Assembly: GCA_018881555.1 (NCBI GenBank)
Contig: JACAXG010000053.1
Location: 5,197,210 to 5,261,209, forward strand
Direction of reading: 5' to 3'
DNA length: 64,000 bases
Source: Amblyornis subalaris
Taxonomy: Eukaryota; Chordata; Aves; Passeriformes; Ptilonorhynchidae
The position numbers and the translations under genes are program-made. Below, one piece after another: positions 38,734 to 50,700 of this stretch (positions are counted from its first letter, which is position 1; each line of letters opens with the position of its first letter). Below the pieces are notes generated by a model that was not told the origin of the DNA, ran no database searches, and was given only the letters and a program-made list of their open reading frames with translations.

Positions 38734-41700
38734 ATGACAGCCACGACTCGTGGCTCTCCGGTAGGAGGGAATGATAGCCAGGGCCAGGCTCCTGATGGAC
38801 AGTCCCAGCCTCCCCTCCAGCAGAATCAGGTATGGTATTAACGATCACTTCATCTAAAAATAAAGGAATTTGTTCTTTAGAAATAGTGTTTCTGAATTAT
38901 TTGAATTTGTATGTTCCTGGAGATGTGTAGTTAAGTTAGTGTTTTTATGTGTGTGTCTGGAAGTTCAGGAATATTTTGAGGGATGAAGGCAGTGCTGTTG
39001 GCAAAGTAGATTTGTTTATGGGGCACTGCATTGCAAAAAATGCTCCCTTTTCAGGCAGTGGCACAATTCTTTCAAGCNTACCTATTTTGGATAAGAAGCC
39101 TCTTGGAATAATACCAGAAGCTTCCTCAGAACCACATTGTAGACTTATGTGCTACAGATTGGTAAAACTATGCCACATCTGTGAGCTCAGTTCTGCAAAA
39201 GCACTTTTTGGATAAAGCAGCTTACAACCAGGTATCAGCTCTTCCAGAGCAGCTGCGTCCAGGTTCATTGTACCAGACTTCCTGAACAACTTCATGTTTC
39301 TTGCTTTCAGCAGACAAGCAGAAGCTTTCATATACTACCCCACAGTGTAATGATTCTTTTTTGTTGGGGAAAAAAATACCAGAGAAGATGCTTTTAAACA
39401 ATACAGCCAAAACCATTTAAAAGAAGAGCCATACTCTGTCATTTAATTCAGTGTGAAGATGGTATTTTCTTAATACCGTAAGGTTTAGTGATTGCTCATT
39501 CCTGAGAATGAATTGTACTTTGAAATGTGTGGTGGGCTGACCCTGAAATGCCAAGGAAGTCTCNGCCCTGCCTCTGACTCCTTCTGCTTCAGTGGGATGG
39601 GGAAGAGAATTGGAAGGAAAAAGTGAGAAACTGTGTGGGCTGAGATAAATGCAGTTTAATAAATGAAGGGGTAGGGGGCAAACAAGTGATGCAAGTGCCA
39701 TCATTCACTGCCAGCTGATGGATGCCCAACTAGTCCCCAAGCGACAGCTGCCTTGGGAAAAAAACCCCCTTTGTTTTATTGCCAAGTGTGACTCTGTGTC
39801 ATGGGGGATCTTTGGGTCATTTCAGGTCAGCTCTCCCGGCTGTGTCCCCTCCCAGCCTCTTGNCCTATTAACTGGTGGGGTGCGAAGTGACAGTCACAGG
39901 ATGGTTAAGGTTGGAAGGGACAACTGGTGGTCATCTAATCCAGCCTGCCTGCTCAAGCAGGGTCCCCCAGACCACCTTGGGATTGTGACCAGACAATATT
40001 TCTCCAGAGAAGAAGACACCTCAACCTCTCAGGGCAATCTGTTCCAGTGCTTAGTCAGCCTCACCATTAAGTTCTTCCTCATGTTCAGGTGGGACTTCCT
40101 ATGTTTCGGTTTCTGCCCGTTGCCTCTTGTCCTGTTGCTGGGCTCCACTGAGCAGAGCCTGGTCCTTTCTCTGACACCTCCCTGCAGATATTGGCAGACA
40201 CTGATGAGGTCCCCTTTGAGCCATCTCGAGGCTGAACAGGCCCAGTCCCCTCAGCCTTTCCTCAGTGAGATGCTTCAATTCTTTAATCATCTTTGTCACT
40301 CTCTGTTGGACCTGCTCCAAGAGCTCCATGTTTCTCCTGTGCTGAGGAGCCCAGAACTGAACGCACCACTCCAGGTGATCCTCCCCAGGGCTGAGCAGAG
40401 GGGCAGGATCACCTCCCTGACCTGCTGGCAGTGCTCTTCCTAATGCATCCCAGGATCCCATTGGCCTTCTTGGCCACAAGGACACGGTGCTGGCTCATGG
40501 ACAGCTCGTTGTCCACCAGAACCCCTGGGTCCTCCCCAGAGCTGCTTCCCAGCAGGTCAGTCCCCAGNCTGTNCTNGTGCCTGGGGTTGTTCTTCCCCAG
40601 AGCAGGACCCTGCATTTGCCTGTGTTGAATTTCAGAAGGTTCTTCTCTGNCCATCTTCGGAAGGGAGGTCCTTCCGCAGGGCTGCACAGCTCTCTGGGGT
40701 ATTGGCCCCTCCTCCCAGCCTTGTGTCCTCAGAGANCTCTCTGAGGAGTCATCTGCCCCTCACCCGAGTCATTGATGAATGAGTTAGACAGTGCTGGGCC
40801 CAGTATTGAACCCTGGGGACACCACCAGAGACAGGGACAGGCCTCCAGTGAGACCATGTGCCACTGATCACCAACCTCTGGGATCTGCCANTCAGCCAGT
40901 TCTCAATCCACCTCACTGTCCACTCATCCTGTCCATAATTCCTGAGTTTGTGAATGAGGATGCTGTGGGAGACAGTGTCAAACCTTGCTGAAGTGGAGGT
41001 AGACAATATCCCCTGCTCTCCCCTCATCCATTCAGGGAGTTGTTTCATTGTAGAAGGCAATCAGGTTGGTAAAGCACGATTTACCTTTAGTGAATCCATG
41101 CTGACCACTCTTGGTCATCTTGTCTTCCATGTGGGTAGAGGTGGCCTCCAGAATGAGCTATTCTATCACCTTTCCAGGTATTGAGGTGGGGCTGACTGGC
41201 CAGTAGTTCTCTGGGTCCTTCCTGCCGTTACGGAAGACTGGGGTGACATTTGCTTTCTTCCAGCCCTCAGGCACCTCTTCTGCCTCATTCTGGTGTCTTC
41301 ATTCTCCTCATTCTGGAGAACTGTCTGCAGTTCTCTCAGCAATTGTGAGTGCATCTCATCAGGGCCCCTGGCCCTGTGTATGTGAAGTTTAATTACATGG
41401 TCTCTACCCAGTCTTATCAACCAGGGGCAAGTCTGCCTTCCTCTAGACCTCCTCCCTGATGTCCTGGCTCAGGGATTCCTGAGGGCTGGCCTTGACAGTG
41501 AAAACTGAAGCAAAGAAGATGTTCAGTATCTCTGCCTTCTCTGCAGCCTCTGTTGTAAGGGTCGTGTTCCATTCAGCAGCAGGACCACATTTTCCCTAGT
41601 ATTTATTTTGGTTGTGATGTATTTGAAGAAGCCCTTGTTGTTATCCTTGACATCCTTAGCCAGGTTTAATTCCAAGTGGGCCTTGGCCTTCATTGCATTT

Positions 41701-44700
41701 CTTCATTCTCTGACTTCCCAGGTGGCCTTTCCCTGCTTCCATCTCATAGTATCTCCTATCTATGCCTGAGTTTTGACAGGAGTTAACAAGGAGAAACACA
41801 TGGCCTTGAATCTGTGCCAGCACTGCTCACCAACGGACAAAACACTGGTGTGTTACCAGTGCTGTTTTGGTCACAAATCCAAAACCCAGCACGCTACAGG
41901 GTGCTGTGAAGTAAATAACACTCCATGCCAACCAGACCTGGTACAACAGGTGAAAAATGTTCTTGAGGTTTTGTCCTCCTAAGTCTTGCTCTTCTGATTT
42001 GAACCTTTGTTATTGTCAGTTCATGCATTTCTGTGTATGAATAATAGGTAACATCTGCAAAATGTGTTTTGCATGGCCCATCAAAATGGATATAACAGTC
42101 TTGTTCTTTGGGGTCGGTTAGCAGACAATTATAGTAATAGGTGACTCATTTTTAGCAAACTTTTTAAGAAAATGTTTTTCATGATTGTTTTCCTCTGTGC
42201 TGTTGTTGAAGATTATCTTTCTACTTAAAGTAGTTGTCTTTTCTGGAGAAGATTTGTAAAAACTGGAGCTTCAGTGTGTTTATTTCACCTTCTAGAAACG
42301 TGGTCTGCTGAAAGTAGAAGCTGCTACCAAAAAACCCCCCACTTTCCTCACTGGGAAAGTAGCTTAATTTTTAAACTATCGAGATAGAAAGAGGATAGCA
42401 CATTTTATGCTCTGTTTTTTGTTAATAAATCTGAAATAAAATGATTTTATATTGATATGTACTTCACATGATTCTTTGGAACACAAAATGAAGGAAAAAT
42501 GCCAAAATAATTGGCACACAGGTGCAGGCGGTAGTTAAAGTATTTTCCATCCCAATTTTAGACTTCTTCACCTGATTCTTCCAATGAGAACTCCCCAGCT
42601 ACCCCGCCTGACGAGCAGGGCCAAGCTGATGCTCCACCTCAGCTTGAAGATGAGGAGCCTGCATTTCCACACACAGACCTGGCAAAGTTGGATGACATGA
42701 TCAACAGGTATTTGCAAACTTTTTTGAGAAGATGTAGATTATTTGTGCAAACATCTTGATAGTGGAATCAGGATTTTTCTATCTTTGTTTCACTGGATTT
42801 CCTGAAATGCTTTTTTTATTGGGTTAAAGTTGTAAAGAGAAAGAGGTTTAAAGTAGAGTGGATTTTTGTTTGGGTTGGTTAGTGTAGTACTCATCACGGC
42901 GTTTAAAAATGTATGAAGCATTACAAAGGGGCAAGGATTCTCGATTTTTCAGAAGCACAACTGAAATTGGGTTTGTTTTGGTTTTGAACATAGGCCTCGA
43001 TGGGTTGTTCCTGTATTGCCGAAGGGGGAATTAGAAGTTCTTCTAGAAGCTGCTATTGACCTAAGTAAAAAAGGTAGGCTGAAAGACATTTGGTTATTGG
43101 ACTGGTATGTAAAGTCTTTACTTCTTTTTTTGGATCCCTGGTAGAAGCTTAAAAAATGTTAATAATTTCTATTACAACCCAGGTCCTGAAGATTGTGTCA
43201 GAGTGCTATGCAAAATCCTCACCGATCAGAACTTCTGGAAAGCCATTAATGTAGTTAGAAATAGGTGCCTTAGCATGAGTAGGGAAGTTGAATAAGCTCA
43301 CAGACATAAAAATCCTGTTGTTCCTGTCATACCTGTTTTCTGTATTCACTTTGATATCAGACCTGGTAGGTTTGGTCTTTATAGCAGATACTAAAACTCA
43401 AAGAATTCTAGTTTTTTTTATTTTTTAATAAGTTTCTAGTCTAGCTTTCAAATGTGTTGCCATAAATTTCTGTTCAAATTTGGCAGACATACACTTCTGA
43501 GAATATTAGAGAAAATATTGTGCATTTGAAACGGCATGACTTAAATTAATAGTCCTACCAGTGCTTTCTGTGTCTGACTTGGGAGTAGGAGGGTTCCATA
43601 TCAGGACTGTGTATGTGTTTGTTAAATTGTACTGGTCAGACTGACAAGTTTGTCATGTGTTCTGGAAAGTTCTGTTCTCCTGGGGGGTTGCTTGTGTTTG
43701 AGTAATACCAGAAGTNAGATCAAAATAATTCTTTAGGATATCTACACTGACCAGCTCTTTGTGTTTCAAATATAATGTCATACAAAGTGCCTGCTCGCTC
43801 TTCTGCATAGGCACTGGCCCAGGACAGCTTCATTTCCANGCTAATAAAAGTTATCCTTAGGCAGTTTTAAGACTAAAAAGCTGATTGTGGTCATGATACT
43901 CTGNGTTATCTTGATTGTTAAGTCCTTTCTGCTTTGGAGCACTCTCTGGAGAAATAAAAGTTAGGGTGCATCCTTGTGATCCAGCATAGGATAATGACAT
44001 ATTGTTGCCAACACTGGTTTATCAGCTGTAGTTGTGCTTGGAATTGGCAGCTTCGTGTGTAGCTGGCTCTGGCAGGAATCTTCAGGCAAGTGTAGGATGT
44101 TCAAGGGATCACATCTGTTTTGAAGCTAAAGAAATGCCAGTTTATCAAAGGAAGATGCAGCCACCTTTTGTGTCTGAGTTGTTGGAACAGTGCAGTAAAA
44201 AGAATTTATCTGCTTGTGATTTGTGAGAGAAGACATATAGGTTCTGCCAGCTGTTAAGTCATCTTTGAAAAAACAAACCCCAAGACCTAAAAGCTGTCAA
44301 TGTAGTGAAGTAGTAAGAGCAGAAGGAGATTTTTAGCTACTCCTAACATCAATAAACTTTCCCAAAGCATCAGGCTTAGTTCGAAGTTCCCCAAAAAAAA
44401 GCTTGTTTTTCCTCTTGAAGTTGTGAAAAAGTGGAAATGTATTCATATGCTTTTGCACTTTGATTTTTATTAAGTTGTTGGTGTGCGATTCTAGAAAGTA
44501 CTTCTGTGTTGCTATCTATGTTTCCTCTTGCCCTCTAGATGAAGTCCAATGTGTGTACATACGTGAGGATTATTGGATAAGGAGAAAACAAGGAAAGCTC
44601 TTAGAAATAGTTGTTTGATTGTGTTATCTTTACAGTTACGTCCTAGATTTTTTTGTTTTTCTTTGCTACTTGCAGTTACATGATGGCTAGCATGATTCCT

Positions 44701-47700
44701 TTTAAATAACTTACAGTTCCCGAGGAATATGATAGGGTGTCGCTTGGTGTAACTGACACTGTTTTGGTAGCTCAGAGCTTGGCAGACACTGCTTGAGAGT
44801 AGTGTATATATAGAGAAGTAACATAACTGGTTCTCTTGTGTACATTTTTTAAATGCATTAAAGTGTGCTCCATTATCTCAGTAAGATCTAAAATTGGACT
44901 CCTTGCTACCTGTTTGTGGGAATTTTTCATATTCTGACAAGTTCTGTTTCCAGAAGGAGGAACTGAAAGGAAAGATTGCAAAATACCCAGCTTTTGAATT
45001 ACATAAGCTCTGCATTTTAGACTGTATTTCATTTGAATTGGGAAGCAACACAACCTAGAAAGAGCCCACTACGTTTTTTTGTCAAGCACCATTTTTTAGT
45101 GGTTAAGGGTTCTTAAATAGCTTTTATTCCTGACATGGCTAATGGCAATCGGCGTTCTGGAGCGACTGCAAGGTAACTACTTCTTTGTGACCCTGGCTAT
45201 AAAATGAGAGTGGTATTTGCATCATCTTTAAATCTTTCCAGGAACTACAATTGAAAGGGGCATAACTGAACTAATTGAAAGTACACATGAGAATTAAATG
45301 TCATCATTACCACCTTCAAGTGAAAGGAGCAAATTTGACAGAGTAGTTGGATCCTGTTAGACTGTGACTTGCAGCATTCCTGGCAGCTGCATTCATTTAT
45401 GGAAAATTCTCTTTTTATGTGTAGGCATCAGTGTATTACTCTTTGTTAGACAATGAGCCATGAAACTATCAACAGATAGTCTGGAGTTACTTGCTAATAG
45501 AAGGAAATCTTTTTGAAAAATAGCATTTAATAGCAAGACTTACGTTTATCTTCAGAATCATTCTGGAGTACTTATGAAATATTTTCAGTAATGAGATTTG
45601 CTCCAGAAATAAATGTCATAGTGAATTGGATGCTATAAATTTAAAAGTTAAAAAAATGGTTTATTTTAGGGTTTTGGTTTTTTATAGGCAAGAATATTCT
45701 CCACTCTTTCTTTCAAACGGATTTGATTGCTCCTAATGTTTACACTCAGTTTTTAACATGCTGCCAGAACTTTCCAACGTGACACACACAAGCAAGATGC
45801 AAGACAACTTTTGGAATTTGTAACTTACTTAAACTGAAATGAGATTTCACTACACAATATAAACCTTCAGACTTGATCCCAAATCTGTGGTTTTGGTAAA
45901 TTGCACAGGCTTACAGAGTGGGAAGAGAGGTAGGCCTTCGTGACAAAAAAAAATTAAATTTGTGTGTGCATGGGCACATGCGCATCCTGAAGTTGGGCAG
46001 CCCAGTAATGGGAGTTGTTTCCAGCACTCTCTAAGGACCATCTCCAGCTCTCTCTGGATGATTCATCTGCATTTCTGTGGGACCACTCCTGAGTTCCTTA
46101 CTGAAGCTGTATCTACTGCATTTCCTTGAAATGGTTCTCTTTACCCCTCTTCACTCACTGGTTTTGCTGTTAGCAAGTAGATAAGAGAGAACATACAGAA
46201 GAATGGAAGATAAAAATTGTACTTATTGTTATTTTTGCTAGTGTATCTATCAAAGCATGTTGTAAACATGGGGGAAAAAACTAACCCATATCACATGTTT
46301 TTAAAAATAATTTAAAAATTATATAAAGGAGTGTAATTTTTCGAGGTGGCTTTACTAGAACATTAATTCATCAAATTTTTTGTCCACTGAAGCTTAGGTA
46401 AGTTTGTTTTCGTCAAAGCCTTTTTTAAAATCCATTCTGAAACTTTAAACACCAAATTTTTGAAGTCCAAACGTTGTGGTTTAACCCCAGCCAGCAGCTA
46501 AGCACCACACAGCCACTCACTGCCCCTCTGGGGGGATGGGAGAGAGAATCAGAAGCNTAAAAGTGAGGAAACTCATGGGTTGAGATAAATGCAGGTTAAC
46601 AGGTAAAACAAAAGCCTTGTGCCAGCAAAGCAAACCAAGTAATTCATGCACCACTTCCCATGGGCAGGCAGGTGTTCAGCCATCCCCAGGACAGCAGGGC
46701 TCCATCACATATAATGGTGACTTGGGAAGACAAATGACATCACTCCAAATGTCCTCCCTTCCTTCTTCCCCAGCTCTATGTGCTGATCACGACACCATAT
46801 GGTCTGGGATATCCCTGTGGTCCTTCGGGCTCAGCTGTCCCGACTGTGTCCCCTCCCAAATCCTTGTGCACCCCCAGCTTACTTCCTGGCAGGATGGTGT
46901 GAGAAGCAGGGAAAGCCTTGGATATGTAAGTGCTGCTCTGCAGTAATGAAAACATCCCTGTGTTACCAACACTTTTTCCAGCCTAAACCCGAAACATAGC
47001 CCTGTATGAGCTACTATGAAGAAACCAACACCAGCACACCAATCTCTGCTTTCAACATTTAAAAAGTTCACATAGCAACTAATGAAACTACGTGTCTAAT
47101 AGTTCATTGTTTTAATTTTCTCTTTTCAAATAGGCCTTGATGTCAAAAGTGAAGCATGCCAGCGATTTTTCCGAGATGGGTTAACAATATCCTTCACAAA
47201 AATCCTTACAGACGAGGCAGTGAGCGGCTGGAAGTTTGAGATTCATGTGAGTTTTTAAAGTTGTGTTTCTGAAGAGCATAGTGATTTAAATAAGGAAGGA
47301 GACTGCCTTTGTGATTAAGGGCGAGACTAAAAACTAAATCTAATTTTTGAAACTCACTAGTGAGCTGTAAGAAGACTCTTGTGTACATGGATCTGGATGG
47401 GCACTGGGGCATCATTGTTCTGTCATTGTTTCACTTTATTGCCTCCAGTGTCTTTGGAAGGAAATAAAAAATGGAAGATGATTTAGGGAGGAGTAGAACC
47501 ATGTATGTTCAGAGTTTGTAGTTGATATTCATTGTACAGTCACCTGCCACGTTCTTACTTGTTTGGGTTTCTTTTCTTAACAGAGATGTATTATTAACAA
47601 CACTCATCGACTAGTGGAACTCTGTGTGGCCAAGCTGTCCCAAGATTGGTTTCCCCTTCTTGAACTCCTTGCCATGGCCTTAAATCCTCACTGCAAATTC

Positions 47701-50700
47701 CATCTATACAATGGTACTCGTCCCTCAGAAACAGTTCCTGCAGGAGTCCAGCTCGCTGAAGATGAACTTTATGCCCGTCCTCCTGACCCACGATCACCGA
47801 AGGTAGGAGGGCCTTTCCAGACCTGTGTTTTTAATTGTATGCAGTGTTACATAATTACACAGCACCTATAGAGACGTGTTTTTAGAGGGGGAGGAAAAGC
47901 CCCCTTCATTCTCCATATCACTAAGATGTTCTGCTTATGACTCCTGATAGTGATTTAATGTACATTTCCCCTTCTAACTCTTCCTGATTTTGGTCCACAA
48001 TCAAATTGTGTCATGTGTTTCTGTGTAAGCTGGCACAACTCTGCTGGAATGCCATTCCTGCTGTGTTAATTGGCTGGCTTGCATTTGCCAGTTGATGGAT
48101 TTGCCTTCTCACTTAACATGATTTTGTAGGTGACACATTTTGAGGAGGGGATTATGGGATAAAGTAGGAATTTTCTCTCCCTTATGGTTTTCATTGGTAG
48201 AAGAAATGTTTTTAATTGAACATGAGATACTACTGTCAGTGTGGTTTTCAGTGGTTTTGGTGGGGGGAGGTTGAAGGTTTGGATTTGGTTTTTTGTTTGG
48301 ATTTTTTGTTGTTTGTTTTTGTAGTTGTGGTTTCTTGGGGTTTTGGTTTTGTTGTTGGGGTTTTTTTTAACTGGAAGTGAAGATTAGCAATCTGTTCTGG
48401 TTCTTGAGTCTGAAGTTTTCAGAACTGATCTCCAAATGGCACTGATAAGACTTCAGAAGTTAACTGAATTATATTTTTCTTGCCTTTTTTTTTTTTTAGT
48501 AGAACTGCTGGCTATTGACTTGTAAGAACCAAAGATAAAGAACTCCAGTGTCCTTGGACTTCGTTGCAGTGCTAGTTGTGTTTAAAAGAATGTTACTTTG
48601 CAGTCTTAATGTTTTTATATNTGGCATTATCACATCCAGGACCAAGAAAAAATACCAGAATTGTCAGGCTTTGTGTAGTAATTTAGCAGCCAAAGCTGAA
48701 CCTAAATTACAGTCAATTTTATTCCTATATAAATTGGATAGCTCTATTTATATACCTATATAATATCTATTTATTCCTAGATAAATTTCTTTGAATAGCT
48801 CATATACAACATCTGTTCTTTGACATGATAACGGGAAAGATCTTGCTGCCTATTTCTGAGCATTTCCTTAAAACTGAATATGTAAGCTATTGTGTAAAGA
48901 CTTTAAAGCAAATTTTGTTATTAACAAGGACTTGAAAGTATTTCTAGGTGGTAATTTGTCAGAAAATTATGTCAGAATGTCAGAAAAATAACTGTTTGTT
49001 GTATTGCAGGGTTGGCTAGTAGATCTTATCAACAAGTTCGGCACATTAAATGGATTTCAGATCTTGCATGATCGATTCATGAGTGGATCAGCATTGAATG
49101 TTCAGATCATTGCAGCTCTCATCAAGTAAGTTTTTTTTTTAATAATAATTTATGCATTTGGAAAAGTTGGACTCAGTGTAAAGTATTATGTTAGCACAAA
49201 GCTTAGACTTTTATTAAAGCACTTCTTTTCACTCTGTCTCTTAGCTGGTTGTGTTTACCTTCACCATTTCATGTGCTTCTAAGTAGACAGGAGTTTCTTG
49301 AATTAATTGCACCTTGCTATCATAATATTACATGACTACTGATTATGACACTTTCCCCTTTTTCTTTCTTTTTTAGGCCATTTGGACAATGTTTCGAATT
49401 TTTAACTTTACATACAGTGAAGAAATACTTCCTTCCAATTATAGAAATGGTTCCACAGTTTTTAGAAAATTTAACAGATGATGAACTGAAAAAAGAAGCA
49501 AAGAATGAAGCCAAAAACGATGCTCTGTCAATGATAATCAAATCTCTAAAGAACTTAGCTTCAAGAGTTCCAGGACAAGAAGAAACTGTAAAAAATTTAG
49601 AAATATTTAGGTTAAAAATGATACTTAGGTAAGATGCTACTCCTAATATAATATGCCACTGGTGAAATTTTTTTCCACACTTCTTACATGAAATTTTTCT
49701 CACAGGTTGTTACAAATTTCCTCTTTCAATGGTAAAATGAATGCACTAAATGAAGTTAACAAAGTAATATCCAGTGTGTCATACTACACTCATCGACATG
49801 GTAACCCTGAAGAGGAGGAGTGGCTCACAGCTGAAAGAATGGCAGTAAGTTCTCCTTTTCAGTGAAGTTCATTGAATAGACTTTGTTTTCCTCACTACTT
49901 TAATTGCAGAAATAGCTCTGTACTGTGGATCCAGCACACGCTGTTTATTTTCATATACAGTGTTAGAAACATTAGGTATCATGTGATGGTAATAAGGCAT
50001 TTTAATAGTAGCCTTTCTGTGAGAAAATGCTGTATTTCTGTCAAAGCTGCTGTTGAGAATTGTTTTTCAGTGCTGCTAAAAACATGCCTCAAAAAATGGA
50101 TCCTTGAATAGTGTGGTTTTATAGAAAAACCCAAACAAACCTGGATAAAACACGTGTGATTCATTTGAAATTTCAGTGCCATAGTAACTAGAAACTTCAT
50201 GGTCATTTAAATAAGGATACAGTCTGGGGTTTGTGCTTCAGCTTTTTCTCATTAGAGTTTTTAGTGACTACTCTGTTTCTCACATTTCAGAAGCTGCATT
50301 CTTTGGTACAGAAAGTTCTAGATATCACATTTTTGTTTTATTTAACATTTGCATATTTTGAATACTGTTGCTTGAATGTATATGTAGGGAACTATGAAAA
50401 TGAGCAAGTACAAAGTTAAAATAAGAACAGTATTCTCTGAATCTTTGTGAAATATAGTTGTGTTAAGTGATTTTTAGGCTATTCTGCCCCATCTTTCTGA
50501 CTGGCCACCTTGTTGTGAGGTTTGTAATCTACAAAAGGACACCTGGCAAGAAAGAATAACTGGAGTTTTGACTTTTTAAAGCAATAGGAGGAAATAGGTC
50601 TCTTTTTCACACATTCCCTAAAGTTTGACATCTCAGACAAGACCTCTGTTCTTAACTGAGAACTTCTTGATTTCATTATTTCACAAAACTAGCTTGAATA

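Larger units (their letters stand above)
38576..38829 (+). other. USP9X: USP9X exon 2, containing the start codon
   Basis: The acceptor is CTTCCAG at 38575 and the donor GTATGG begins at 38830. It has 158 nt of 5' UTR, then ATG at 38734 (context GAGTATGA) and codons 1-32, ending in phase 0. The encoded leader is rich in Gly, Gln, Pro and Ser. The UTR part carries two upstream ORFs, listed separately. Confidence 0.97.
38830..42561 (+). other. USP9X: USP9X intron 2 (3.7 kb)
   Basis: Its central 2.4 kb is transposon: an antisense LTR (39526-41945) split by a CR1 (39894-41773). The remaining unique DNA, 38830-39525 and 41946-42561, shows no exon or other feature. Confidence 0.9.

Noticed and set aside
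39718..40443. 241-codon + strand ORF
   Set aside because: It crosses from the split LTR into the CR1 and reads the CR1 on its antisense strand; it is not a host gene.
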